Shown one piece after another: positions 50,741 to 59,725 of a stretch of 64,000 nucleotides of DNA. Under the pieces are notes generated by a model that did not search any database, was not told the origin of the DNA, and saw only the letters and a list, made by a program, of their open reading frames with translations. The position numbers were made by a program, and so were the translations under genes. Numbering within the stretch: the first letter of the stretch is position 1; each line of letters opens with the position of its first letter. Location of the stretch: positions 1,860,001 through 1,924,000 of the forward strand of contig NZ_AP024903.1 in assembly GCF_024347095.1 (NCBI RefSeq), given 5' to 3'. This DNA comes from Vibrio rhizosphaerae. Lineage in GTDB: Bacteria; Pseudomonadota; Gammaproteobacteria; Enterobacterales; Vibrionaceae.

Positions 50741-51028
50741 AAAATCCTCCATTAAAAATTTCAAATCCAAAAAATTAAAAAATGCTGGCAGACGCCAACA
50801 TCAAAAAATAACTCGAATCGACAACCGTCCGATACTGGTGACATTCTAGCGACTTCGGCCCGGCGAACCTGAGATGTTGGTCAAAGCTGGGAGATAAACG
50901 ACTCAATTAACACGAATTTTTATGCATATTGATCGGATATCTGAGCCAATCAATATGCAAACCGATGTTTTGTCATTCCAAACGCAATCCCGTGCGGCTC
51001 CGACGGCGCATGCGAAAGAGCGGTTTTG

Positions 51029-51457
51029 CTACTGGATCACCAGACTGCCATCTTCATGAAAATCCCAGCAGTCGCCATAAGCCACTTCCCATAAGTGACC
51101 ATCAGGATCAGAAAAATAACCGCTATAGCCCCCCCAAAATGCATCCTTAGCGGGCTTTTCTAACTTGGCACCGACACTGACTGCCAGTGCCAAGACTTCA
51201 TCAACTTCCTCTCTTGAACGCGTATTATGGGCTAACGTAATACCAGAGAACCCCGAACATTGAGCAGCCAGTTCAGGAGAAACATCATCCGCCAGTTCTT
51301 CCAGCGGATAAAGCGCAAGGCAGGCACCACCCGTCTTAAAGAAAATAATCCCGTCTGCCGGTTTCTGAGGGGAAGTAAAGCCGAGTGCAGCATAAAAGTT
51401 ATATGAAGTTTCTAAATTTTTCACACCGAGTGTGATAATACTAATCCTTGGTTCCAC
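51029..51457 (-). CDS. VOC-family (glyoxalase-like) protein
   Basis: 142 residues. Opens with PRISIITLGVKNLETSYNFY and closes with YFSDPDGHLWEVAYGDCWDF, the paired-module VOC pattern; metal ligands are plausible at H and E of GHLWEVAY. Substrate unknown. It is not close to the other VOC protein at 37076 in sequence. Confidence 0.88.
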   Translation of the reverse strand: MEPRISIITLGVKNLETSYNFYAALGFTSPQKPADGIIFFKTGGACLALYPLEELADDVSPELAAQCSGFSGITLAHNTRSREEVDEVLALAVSVGAKLEKPAKDAFWGGYSGYFSDPDGHLWEVAYGDCWDFHEDGSLVIQ

Positions 51458-51772
51458 CGAATGCTCCTTGATATATCAATCACTTCATATACCACGCGAC
51501 CATGTATTCGCAATCAATCCTTGGTATACACATGGTTGTGAGATAAGACCCTGACTATTTTAGCCTAGCAAATCCATGAAAAAACATCGTAAAAATGAAA
51601 ATAATCAGCAATGTTCTCAAAAAATTCACCCATCTTAATGATAAAAATGCAACTAAACCCATATGATTATCAATCGACTTTGGTGGTTGAACCGCACGAT
51701 GACAAATAGACGCGCTCCTACACTCTTGTAGTCGATCACTGACAGACTCATCATTTTATAAAATACGCAGTG
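51458..51772. other. Intergenic region, nothing recognised
   Basis: 315 bp of AT-rich DNA between the VOC gene and the UTRA regulator gene, both on the minus strand. No frame, terminator stem or repeat stands out. Confidence 0.5.
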
Positions 51773-52489
51773 TTAACATGATGCCTTGTCAGTATGACTA
51801 TCGATGGTAATCATGACGGCATCGGGCCGCCAATACTCAAACTCACAATCGATGATCGCCCCGTCTTGTTTATAATTCACGCGACAAATTTTCAGGACCT
51901 GCTGACCGGCAGCAATATTTAATGCTTTCGCCACTTCAGGCGTTGCTGCGGTTGAAATCACATCAAAGCGGGAGCGGCTGGTCACATAGCCATATTTTTC
52001 CCGGTATAGTCCGGTCAGTGACTGAGTGAGATTTTCTTCAAGAATCCCCGGAAACCAATGGGCAATCAGGCAGTTTTCTACATACAGCACCACGCGCCCG
52101 TCAATCAAACGCAACCGGCGAATAATATGCAGCGGCGTCATTTCATTGCGTGCCAGTAACTTGGCTTCCTCACTACTCGCCACGCGGCTTTCAACTTGAA
52201 TTAAATGGGTTTCCGCAATCCGGTTCTGCTCGCTGATCATCTGATGAAAGTGACTGCGGGACAGCGGGTTGTAATGGATGCGGGGCGGGGACACAAACCA
52301 GCCCCGGCGTTCTTCCCGGTAGATTAAGCCTTCGGTTTCCAGAGATGCCAACGAATCTTTGACCGTAATCCGCGTGGTTGAAAACAGCGCACATAACTCT
52401 CGCTCCGACGGCAATTTCTGGCGGCTGCTAATCGTCCCGCCGCGAATCTGCTCCCGAATAACATCTTTAATTTTAGTCAGTTGTGTCAT
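51773..52489 (-). CDS. GntR/HutC-family regulator with UTRA domain
   Basis: 238 residues from the ATG at 52489 (MTQLTKIKDVI); 12 further codons upstream are open but would include the operator. Winged helix with LPSERELCALFSTTRITVKDSL near residues 26-47, then a UTRA ligand domain (RLRLIDGRVVLYVENCLIAH, FDVISTAATPEVAKALNI, CEFEYWRPDAV). Similar regulators control 2-aminoethylphosphonate genes in enterics. It is divergent from the ABC operon; two copies of an operator-like motif flank the shared promoter region, so it likely controls both. Confidence 0.88.
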   Translation of the reverse strand: MTQLTKIKDVIREQIRGGTISSRQKLPSERELCALFSTTRITVKDSLASLETEGLIYREERRGWFVSPPRIHYNPLSRSHFHQMISEQNRIAETHLIQVESRVASSEEAKLLARNEMTPLHIIRRLRLIDGRVVLYVENCLIAHWFPGILEENLTQSLTGLYREKYGYVTSRSRFDVISTAATPEVAKALNIAAGQQVLKICRVNYKQDGAIIDCEFEYWRPDAVMITIDSHTDKASC

Positions 52490-52504
52490 TAATTTATCTT
52501 TACC

Positions 52505-52519
52505 TGAACTAGTCCAAAT
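52505..52519. promoter_or_regulatory. Operator-like motif, copy 1
   Basis: CTGAACTAGTCCAAA, of which TGAACTAGTCCA is nearly palindromic (one mismatch around the ACTAGT core). The same 15-mer recurs at 52655-52669. This copy is 15 bp before the regulator's start codon. Confidence 0.65.
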
Positions 52520-52654
52520 GAACACCGTTCAATGTAAGGGTAGCCTGCCATCCAAGCAAGACAGGCACTGAAATCTTCATCAATCTGTCATAAATAATTT
52601 AGAAAACAGCCAAGGAATCGTCACATTTGCTCAATAGGATGAAATGCAAGCAAA

Positions 52655-52669
52655 CTGAACTAGTCCAAA
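52655..52669. promoter_or_regulatory. Operator-like motif, copy 2
   Basis: Exact direct repeat of the 15-mer at 52505, 150 bp away and 10 bp before the binding-protein start codon, overlapping its leader. The arrangement places one site at each divergent gene, as expected for repression by the UTRA regulator. Confidence 0.65.
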
Positions 52670-52679
52670 GGATGGCTTT

Positions 52680-53750
52680 ATGAAATTACGTCGTACTCCC
52701 CGAATGATAATGGCAACTACATCGTTGCTTTCCCTTGCAATGGCCTTTCATGCAACAGCAAAAACCCAGTCGCTTGATGAATTGGTGAAAGCCGCCAAAG
52801 CGGAAGGACAAGTCTACAGTGTCGGTATGCCCGACAGCTGGGCCAACTGGAAAGATACCTGGCGCGATCTGAATAGCAAATATCACCTGCAACATCAGGA
52901 TACCGATATGAGTTCAGCGCAAGAAGTTGCCAAATTTGCGGCGGAAAAACACAATGCCACTGCCGATATCGGTGATGTCGGCTTCGCGTTCGGCCGTGTT
53001 GCGGTACAAAAAGGTGTCGCTCAGCCTTACAAACCATCGACTTGGAACGAGATTCCTGACTGGGCAAAAGATAAAGACGGTTACTGGGCGCTTGCCTATA
53101 CCGGCACCATCGCCTTTATGTCGAACAATAATCTGGTCAAAAACCCACCCAAGACATGGGCTGATCTGCTCACTGGCAAGTATAAAGTCACCATCGGTGA
53201 TGTCGGTGTTGCCTCGCAAGCCAACAATGCGGTGTTAGCCGCTGCATTTGCCAACGGCGGTAATGAATCGAATCTAAAACCGGCTCTCAAGTTCTTCGCC
53301 AAACTGGCTGAACAAGGCCGTCTGTCTTTTACCGCACCGAGTCTGGCAAATCTGGAAAAAGGTGAAGTGGAAGTCGCGGTATTATGGGACTTCAACGCAC
53401 TCAACTACCGCGATAAAATTGACCGCTCTCGCTTCACGGTCAGTATTCCTCAGGACGGTTCAGTCATTTCCGGCTATACCACCATCATCAATAAATACGC
53501 GAAACATCCGAATGCGGCAAAACTGACCCGTGAATATATCTTCAGTGATCAAGGGCAAATCAACCTTGCCAACGGTTATGCGCGCCCGATCCGCACCAAT
53601 ATTGCGCTACCGGCAGAAACCAAAGCCAAATTACTTGATAACAAACAGTACGAACATGTGCATCCGATTAAAAATTTCGATGCATGGGAAAAATCCGCCC
53701 GCCGCCTGCCGCGTCAATGGCAGGAAAATGTCCTCATCCACCAGCAGTAA
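52680..53750 (+). CDS. ABC-importer periplasmic binding protein
   Basis: 356 residues with a signal peptide (cleavage after AMAFHATAK region, near residue 27). Family-1 extracellular solute-binding fold related to binding proteins for 2-aminoethylphosphonate, thiamine and iron: LVKAAKAEGQVYSVGMPDSW, TADIGDVGFAFGRVAVQKGV, TWADLLTGKYKVTIGD and EVEVAVLWDFNALNY. The absence of a double-Tyr ferric site argues against iron. First gene of the operon; AAGGATGGCTTT precedes the ATG. Confidence 0.88.
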   Translation: MKLRRTPRMIMATTSLLSLAMAFHATAKTQSLDELVKAAKAEGQVYSVGMPDSWANWKDTWRDLNSKYHLQHQDTDMSSAQEVAKFAAEKHNATADIGDVGFAFGRVAVQKGVAQPYKPSTWNEIPDWAKDKDGYWALAYTGTIAFMSNNNLVKNPPKTWADLLTGKYKVTIGDVGVASQANNAVLAAAFANGGNESNLKPALKFFAKLAEQGRLSFTAPSLANLEKGEVEVAVLWDFNALNYRDKIDRSRFTVSIPQDGSVISGYTTIINKYAKHPNAAKLTREYIFSDQGQINLANGYARPIRTNIALPAETKAKLLDNKQYEHVHPIKNFDAWEKSARRLPRQWQENVLIHQQ

Positions 53751-53759
53751 GGCAACCCG

Positions 53760-54563
53760 ATGAACAATAAAGTTATCCTTGTTGTTCTGGATGGCCTCAA
53801 CCTTTCAGTAGCCCGGCAGTGTCTGGGCTACCTGAATGGTCTGATCGCCTCGCAGCAAGCCACCTTATACCCGCTCACCTGTGAACTGCCCTCATTATCC
53901 CGGCCACTTTATGAATGTTTACTGACGGGCGTTCCGCCGGTCGCAAGCGGCATCGTGCACAATCAGATCAACCGCCGTTCCCATCATGAATCGGTGTTCA
54001 GTCTGGCAAGCCAGCAAGGCAAAAAAACGGCCGCGGCGGCCTATCATTGGTTTAGCGAACTGTATAACCGTTCCCCCTACCATCCGGTCGAAGATCGCTT
54101 TACCAACGACCCGACCCTGAATATTCAGCACGGCATTTTTTATCACTGGGATCACTACCCCGACGAAGCACTGTTTCTCGATGCCGAATACCTGCGCCGT
54201 CACTATGACCCGGATTTTTTGCTGATCCACCCGATGAATATTGATGATGCCGGTCATCACGCCGGTCTCGATTCTGCTCATTATCGCAATACCGCCCGCA
54301 AAGCCGATATGATTTTATCGGACCACTTGCCACAATGGATGGCAGCGGGATATCAGATTTTGATCACCAGTGACCACGGCATGAACAATGACCGTTCGCA
54401 CGGTGGCACCTTGCCGGAAGAGCGCGAAGTCCCGCTGTTGGTGATCGGTGACCATTTTAGCCACCAAGCGGCTCAAATCGCCCAGACCGATATTTGTGGT
54501 GTGATTTGTGAATTACTGGGACTGACCCACCAAAAATCCATCGCGGGAGGTGTTCTTCGATGA
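53760..54563 (+). CDS. Alkaline-phosphatase-superfamily phosphohydrolase
   Basis: 267 residues, small for this superfamily. Metal and nucleophile motifs are visible: VVLDGL at residues 8-13, the nucleophile region LPSLSRPLYECLLTGVPP near 43-60, DDAGHHAGLDS near 160 and SDHGMNNDRSHGG near 205. Related to nucleotide pyrophosphatase/phosphonoacetate-hydrolase-like enzymes. No signal peptide, so cytoplasmic, acting on the imported compound. It sits between the binding protein and the permeases (9-bp gap before, 4-bp overlap after). Confidence 0.85.
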   Translation: MNNKVILVVLDGLNLSVARQCLGYLNGLIASQQATLYPLTCELPSLSRPLYECLLTGVPPVASGIVHNQINRRSHHESVFSLASQQGKKTAAAAYHWFSELYNRSPYHPVEDRFTNDPTLNIQHGIFYHWDHYPDEALFLDAEYLRRHYDPDFLLIHPMNIDDAGHHAGLDSAHYRNTARKADMILSDHLPQWMAAGYQILITSDHGMNNDRSHGGTLPEEREVPLLVIGDHFSHQAAQIAQTDICGVICELLGLTHQKSIAGGVLR

Positions 54564-55510
54564 GTTTGTCTTCACCATCCCAAAGATCGCCCGACACCGT
54601 TCTCATGCGGCTGAAACAATGGCGGCCGTTACTCTGGTTAGTACCGTTTGCGGTCGTGTTCTACCTTTTTCAGGTTTCGCCGCTGACGTGGGTCATCACC
54701 AATAGTTTCAGTGACGGCACTCAGTTCTCGCTGGACAATTACCGGGAAATTTTAGACTCGCCCTTTATTCAGCAAGGGTTTAGCAACAGTTTATGGCTGG
54801 CTCTCTGGTCAAGTTTAATCGGCTTGCTGATCGCAGCCGTGCTGGTTTCATCGCTGCGTCATCTCAACAGCCGCATCCGCGATGCCGTGATTGCCTTTAC
54901 CAATATGAGCAGTAACTTTGTCGGTGTGCCGCTCGCGTTTGCTTTTATCATTATTCTCGGCACCAATGGCGCACTGACGCTGATTCTGCGCCAACTCGGT
55001 ATTCTCGATGAATTCAACCTCTATGGCCGCTGGGGACTGCTGGCGATTTATACCTATTTTCAAATCCCACTCGGCGCTTTGTTACTCTATCCGGCATTTG
55101 ATGCCCTGAAAAAAGACTGGCAGGAAGCGGCTGCACTGCTCGGGGCCAATACACGTCAATACTGGGTGAGAATCGCCCTGCCCGTACTGGCTCCGGCGCT
55201 GTTCGGGACATTTATTATCCTATTCGCCAATGCTATCGGGGCCTATGCCAGTGCGTATGCCCTCACCCTCGGCAATTACAATCTGATCACCATCCGCATT
55301 GCCAGTCTGGTTTCCGGTGATCTGTTTCTCGAACCCAATCTTGCCGCGGCGATTTCTGTGTTACTGATTGCGATTCTGGCTTTCGTCACCATCATCAATC
55401 AATGGCTGATCGCCCAAAGTAACCACACCGGCCAGACCAAACGCCGTTCCGCCACACCCCGTTCGATGAGAAGGAAAGCGCATGCAAAACACGCATCAGA
55501 TCTATCATAA
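54560..55510 (+). CDS. ABC-importer permease, first
   Basis: 316 residues, about six membrane segments. The EAA loop WQEAAALLGANTRQYWVRIALP near residues 193-214 contacts the ATPase. The basic C-terminus (RRSATPRSMRRKAHAKH) is unusual and overlaps the start of the next permease by 29 bases. Binding-protein-dependent inner-membrane component. Confidence 0.92.
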   Translation: MSLSSPSQRSPDTVLMRLKQWRPLLWLVPFAVVFYLFQVSPLTWVITNSFSDGTQFSLDNYREILDSPFIQQGFSNSLWLALWSSLIGLLIAAVLVSSLRHLNSRIRDAVIAFTNMSSNFVGVPLAFAFIIILGTNGALTLILRQLGILDEFNLYGRWGLLAIYTYFQIPLGALLLYPAFDALKKDWQEAAALLGANTRQYWVRIALPVLAPALFGTFIILFANAIGAYASAYALTLGNYNLITIRIASLVSGDLFLEPNLAAAISVLLIAILAFVTIINQWLIAQSNHTGQTKRRSATPRSMRRKAHAKHASDLS

Positions 55511-56270
55511 AAGTGTGGTATACGGGATCCTCTTTATCCTGCTGATCCCCATCGCAGCCACATTTGCCTATGCGCTCTCCGCCCGCTGGGGAGCCTCGAT
55601 CCTCCCCGAAGGGTTTACCCTGCATTGGTATATTCAGCTCCTCAGCGATCCGCGTTTTCTGGCAGCATTCGGCCGATCATTATTTGTCTGTCTCTCGGCA
55701 CTGCTGCTGGCAACCGTGCTGATTCTGCCAATGATATTCGTGATTTTTTATTACTATCCGAAGCTGGATAAAGTCATGAATATTCTGATTTTGTTGCCGT
55801 TTGCCGTGCCGCCGGTGGTTTCTTCGGTCGGGCTGCTCCAGCGCTATGCCGACAGCGACATCGTTCTGGTCGGCACGCCGTGGATTCTGATCGGCACCAA
55901 CTTCACCATCGCGCTGCCATTTATGTACCGCGCCATTGCCAACAATATGATGGCGATTCACCTGCGCGACCTGATTGATGCTGCTCACCTGCTCGGTGCC
56001 AGCACCACCAAAGCATTTTGGTATATTATTTTGCCCAATTTAAAAAAAGGCCTGATGGCGTCCCTGTTTCTCTCTTTTTCATTCCTGCTCGGTGAATTCG
56101 TGTTTGCCAACATTCTGGTCGGCACCCGTTACGAAACGTTGCAGGTGTATTTGTACAACATGCGTCAGACCAGCGGTCACTTTACCTCAGCACTGGTGAT
56201 GACCTATTTCTTGTTTATTTTTATCTGTACCTGGCTTGCCAGCCGCTTTAACCGGGGAGTTCAACTATGA
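55482..56270 (+). CDS. ABC-importer permease, second
   Basis: 262 residues with six membrane segments; the EAA-like loop LIDAAHLLGASTTKAFWYII lies near residues 167-186. The ATG at 55482 has AAGGAAAGCGC upstream and lies inside the preceding gene. Pairs with the first permease to form the channel. Overlaps the ATPase gene by four bases. Confidence 0.92.
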   Translation: MQNTHQIYHKSVVYGILFILLIPIAATFAYALSARWGASILPEGFTLHWYIQLLSDPRFLAAFGRSLFVCLSALLLATVLILPMIFVIFYYYPKLDKVMNILILLPFAVPPVVSSVGLLQRYADSDIVLVGTPWILIGTNFTIALPFMYRAIANNMMAIHLRDLIDAAHLLGASTTKAFWYIILPNLKKGLMASLFLSFSFLLGEFVFANILVGTRYETLQVYLYNMRQTSGHFTSALVMTYFLFIFICTWLASRFNRGVQL

Positions 56271-57286
56271 GTTATGTCCATGTCAATCAACTCACCAAAG
56301 TGTTCGGCGAGCATGCCGTATTTCAAGCGATTGATTTCACCATTGAACAAGGGGAATTCATTACCCTGCTCGGCCCCAGCGGCTGCGGAAAATCGACTCT
56401 GTTACGTTGTATCGCCGGGCTTGAAGCCATCGATCAGGGAGAGATCTGGGTCGATAACCACGAGATCTCCCGTCAGGTACCGCAGCAACGGGAAATCGGT
56501 ATGGTGTTTCAGTCTTATGCGCTGTTCCCCAACATGACGGTGGCCGACAATATTGGTTTCGGCCTGAAGATGAAAGGCCTCGATAAGCCAACCATTGCCC
56601 AGGAAACACAACGCTTTATCGAACTTGTCGAATTACAAGGCAAAGAAAAACAGTATCCTCATGAACTCTCCGGCGGACAGCGGCAACGGGTTGCGTTAGC
56701 CAGAGCGTTAATCGTCCGGCCCCGTATTCTGCTGTTGGATGAACCGCTCTCTGCGCTCGATGCCAAAATCAGAAAGGTGCTGCGCCAGCAAATCCGCGCC
56801 ATTCAGAAAGAACTCAACCTGACGACGATTTTCGTCACTCACGATCAGGAAGAAGCCATGCAACTGTCTGATCGAATCTTTCTGATGAATCAGGGCGAGA
56901 TCGTGCAGCAAGGCAGCCCGGAACAGATTTACACCCAACCGGCCAATACTTTTGTGGCGCAATTTATGGGGCATTACAATCTGCTTGACGCCCTGACAGC
57001 CCATACTTGGTTCGGGATTGAGAGCACCGGTCAGGTCGCGATTCGTCCCGAGTCCATTTATGTCAAAGAGCCGGGCCGTCAGTATGACGCACACATTTCA
57101 GCGCCGCGGGCGGCAACCGTCGTCAGCCATCAGCTACTGGGAAACGTGATTCGCTATACCGCCGCAATCGGCGATCAACACCTGACCGTTGATCTGCTCA
57201 ACCGCTCTTCAGAACGATTATTTCCGGTTGGACATCCGCTGGAACTTTTATTTAACTTAAACGAAATTCAACCGGTGAGAGATTAA
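56267..57286 (+). CDS. ABC-importer ATP-binding protein
   Basis: 339 residues. Walker A GPSGCGKST near 36-44, Q-loop MVFQSYALFPNMTV, signature LSGGQRQRVALARAL near 133, Walker B ILLLDEPLSALD, H-loop VTHDQEEA, and a C-terminal TOBE-like domain (VAIRPESIYV). Typical of importers of the CUT1/AEP/ferric group. Fourth transport gene of the operon. Confidence 0.95.
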   Translation: MSYVHVNQLTKVFGEHAVFQAIDFTIEQGEFITLLGPSGCGKSTLLRCIAGLEAIDQGEIWVDNHEISRQVPQQREIGMVFQSYALFPNMTVADNIGFGLKMKGLDKPTIAQETQRFIELVELQGKEKQYPHELSGGQRQRVALARALIVRPRILLLDEPLSALDAKIRKVLRQQIRAIQKELNLTTIFVTHDQEEAMQLSDRIFLMNQGEIVQQGSPEQIYTQPANTFVAQFMGHYNLLDALTAHTWFGIESTGQVAIRPESIYVKEPGRQYDAHISAPRAATVVSHQLLGNVIRYTAAIGDQHLTVDLLNRSSERLFPVGHPLELLFNLNEIQPVRD

Positions 57287-57287
57287 G

Positions 57288-57992
57288 ATGGCCAACCCTT
57301 TATATGTGTTCGACATGGATGACACCCTGATTGACGGCGACAGTGCCATGATCTGGAATACGTTTTTAGTCGAGCAAGGTATCGTCACCGACCCTGACTT
57401 TCTGGCGCGGGATCGCGAGATGATGGCTTTATATGCCGCCGGCAAGATGGATATGGCGACCTATCTGAATTTTACTCTTGCTCCACTCACCAAGTTGCCG
57501 CAAACCACCGTCGATGCGCTGGCCGAAACCTGCGTGACAACTCAAATTCTGCCGCGGCTGTTCAATGAGGCACAGCAACTGATCAGCGACCTCATCACCC
57601 AACAGATTCCGATGCTCGTCATCTCGGCCACGGTCAGTTTTATCGTCCGCCCACTGGCGCAAAAAATCGGCATCCCCGATGCGTTAGGCATTGATCTGGT
57701 CACCGTCGATCAACGTTACACCGCCGAGATTGATGGTATTGCCAGCTATCGGGAAGGCAAAGTCCGCCGACTGGACGACTGGCTCGCGAGTCAATCGCAA
57801 TCTTTCTCTGCCGTGCATTTCTATACCGATTCCATCAACGACTTACCACTGTGCCGACACGCCGATTATGTCTATCTGATCAACCCGGCCCCGGCGCTTG
57901 CGCAGCAGGCCGAAGGCAAACCAAACTGGACCATTTATCACTGGGGCCAAACCTCGTCAGCAACACCCGACGCACCGACAGCATCGGCCTGA
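57288..57992 (+). CDS. HAD-IB phosphatase (SerB-like)
   Basis: 234 residues. HAD motif I VFDMDDTLIDGDS at residues 6-18, motif II VISATVSFI, and the C-terminal metal motif YTDSINDLPL near 187. The branch is subfamily IB, as phosphoserine phosphatase; the physiological substrate is unknown. Its start is two bases after the ATPase stop, so it belongs to the importer operon and is expected to act on the imported compound or a product of it. Confidence 0.9.
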   Translation: MANPLYVFDMDDTLIDGDSAMIWNTFLVEQGIVTDPDFLARDREMMALYAAGKMDMATYLNFTLAPLTKLPQTTVDALAETCVTTQILPRLFNEAQQLISDLITQQIPMLVISATVSFIVRPLAQKIGIPDALGIDLVTVDQRYTAEIDGIASYREGKVRRLDDWLASQSQSFSAVHFYTDSINDLPLCRHADYVYLINPAPALAQQAEGKPNWTIYHWGQTSSATPDAPTASA

Positions 57993-58060
57993 GCTGGCGC
58001 TTCAATCGCGAATCCGCTACATTGTCAGCCATTGATGACAGACATAACACAGACGATTCA

Positions 58061-59167
58061 ATGGCAAAAAGCGGACAACATGGCGGGAACACCCGGGAAA
58101 TGGCAGAGAAATACGGCCAAACCGCAGCAGAGATACTGGACTTTAGCGCCAATATCAATCCGCTCGGTATGCCGCCAGCGTTACGCGCAGCCCTGATCGC
58201 TCAGATCGATTGTGTCGAACGCTACCCGGATATTGATTACCAGCACCTCCATCAGGCGATTGCCCGTCACCATGCCACTCAGACCCACCGTTCTGAAGGC
58301 GGTTTTCCGGCCAGTTATGTGGTCGCAGGCAATGGTGCGACCGAGTTGATTTATCAGTGGGTACTGCACACGCAGCCGCGCCACGCCTTGATTGTCGAAC
58401 CGACATTTGCCGAATATCGCCAAGCGCTGACCCGGGTCGGGTGTGAGATTGAAGGGTTTGTCTTGCAGGAGAGTGAAGGGTTTGTGCTCACTGAGCGTTT
58501 ACTGGATGCATTGCATCAAGGGCTGGACTGTCTGTTCCTCTGCACCCCGAATAACCCGACCGGGCTGATGCCACAAGCTGATTTACTGCAACGCATCGTC
58601 ACACGCACCGCTCAGTTGGGGATCAGGCTGTTTGTGGATGAGTCATTTATTGATTTTTTACCGCAGCATCGGGGGCTGACCGATGTGCTGGAACACCATC
58701 CGCACCTGTTTGTGTTGCGTTCGATGACCAAGTTTTACGCCATTCCCGGGCTGCGGCTCGGCTATTTGTTGTCAGCCAATCAGCCGGTTCTGGCTGCACT
58801 GCGCAATCAACGTGAACCGTGGACGATTAACGCCTTCGCAGCACTGGCCGGAGAAATCCTGTTTGCAGACGATGGGTATGCGGAACAGACTTATCACTGG
58901 CTGCACAGCGAGCAATCTTACCTGTTCCAAGGCTTGTCTCAGTTACCGGGGTTGACGGTTTATCCGCCCGCGGCCAACTATATTTTCTTTCGCCTGCACC
59001 GGGCTGATTTCGATTTACAACACGCCCTGATGCAGCGCAACATCCTGATCCGCCACTGCGCCAACTACCGGGGCTTATCGCCACAATACTACCGCGTCGC
59101 CATTCGCGCCCGAGCAGAGAACCAGCAATTGCTACAGGCACTCCGCGACGTGCTTGCGCCTGACTAA
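58061..59167 (+). CDS. cobD: CobD-like PLP enzyme (threonine-phosphate decarboxylase / HisC-like)
   Basis: 368 residues from the ATG at 58061. The frame is open far upstream through the HAD gene, but the family starts at HGGNTREMAEKYGQ. Class I/II PLP fold: LDFSANINPLGMPPALR, VVAGNGATELIYQW, PNNPTG, DESFIDF and the PLP lysine in SMTKFYAIPGLRLGYL near 235. HGGN and DFSANINPLG are CobD-type. CobD makes (R)-1-aminopropan-2-ol phosphate, the linker of cobalamin. It lies 69 bp after the HAD gene and converges on cobU, supporting the cobalamin assignment, though histidinol-phosphate-type activity is not excluded. Confidence 0.85.
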   Translation: MAKSGQHGGNTREMAEKYGQTAAEILDFSANINPLGMPPALRAALIAQIDCVERYPDIDYQHLHQAIARHHATQTHRSEGGFPASYVVAGNGATELIYQWVLHTQPRHALIVEPTFAEYRQALTRVGCEIEGFVLQESEGFVLTERLLDALHQGLDCLFLCTPNNPTGLMPQADLLQRIVTRTAQLGIRLFVDESFIDFLPQHRGLTDVLEHHPHLFVLRSMTKFYAIPGLRLGYLLSANQPVLAALRNQREPWTINAFAALAGEILFADDGYAEQTYHWLHSEQSYLFQGLSQLPGLTVYPPAANYIFFRLHRADFDLQHALMQRNILIRHCANYRGLSPQYYRVAIRARAENQQLLQALRDVLAPD

Positions 59168-59170
59168 CCG

Positions 59171-59725
59171 TTAAGCACCTTTCAGTTGTATCGGCAAACC
59201 GGCCGCCATAAAGGTCACCTGTTCGGCTAACGCCGCAATCGCCTGATTCATCCACCCGGCATGATCAACATACAGGCGGGAAATTTCACCCATCGGGATA
59301 ATGCCGAGACCGACTTCGTTGGAGACACATAAAATCGTCGCCGGAGAGTCGCGCAGCGCGGTGACCAAAGCCCGAACATACTGTTCAATCTGTGCTTTGG
59401 TGGCGGTTTCACCATCGTTATAAATAACGTTATTGAGCCACAAGGTCAGGCAATCGACCAGCACGATATCCTGCTGCTGAAACTGTGCCAGCGTCTGCGC
59501 CAGCATCACGGGCGATTCATGCTGACACCACTCCGGCCCGCGGCGAAGCTGATGCTGTTCAATCCGCTGCTGCATCTCCTGATCAAACGCAATCGCGGTC
59601 GCAACATAATGCAGCCGAGCCGCACACCCTTCATCCAAGCGCTGCTGCAACAACGCCAACGCCTGACGCTCCGCATAGCTCGACTTCCCGCTCCGCGCCC
59701 CGCCAATAAAAAGAGATGTCGCCAT
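59171..59725 (-). CDS. cobU: Adenosylcobinamide kinase/guanylyltransferase CobU
   Basis: 184 residues from the ATG at 59725, with GGAGGAATCT upstream; a longer frame exists but is not supported. Bifunctional nucleotide-loop enzyme of cobalamin synthesis and salvage. P-loop FIGGARSGKSSYAE near residues 5-18, VDCLTLWLNN near 82, and VSNEVGLGIIPMGEISR near 120 are diagnostic. Convergent with cobD, 3-bp gap. No other cobalamin gene is in the window. Confidence 0.94.
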   Translation of the reverse strand: MATSLFIGGARSGKSSYAERQALALLQQRLDEGCAARLHYVATAIAFDQEMQQRIEQHQLRRGPEWCQHESPVMLAQTLAQFQQQDIVLVDCLTLWLNNVIYNDGETATKAQIEQYVRALVTALRDSPATILCVSNEVGLGIIPMGEISRLYVDHAGWMNQAIAALAEQVTFMAAGLPIQLKGA

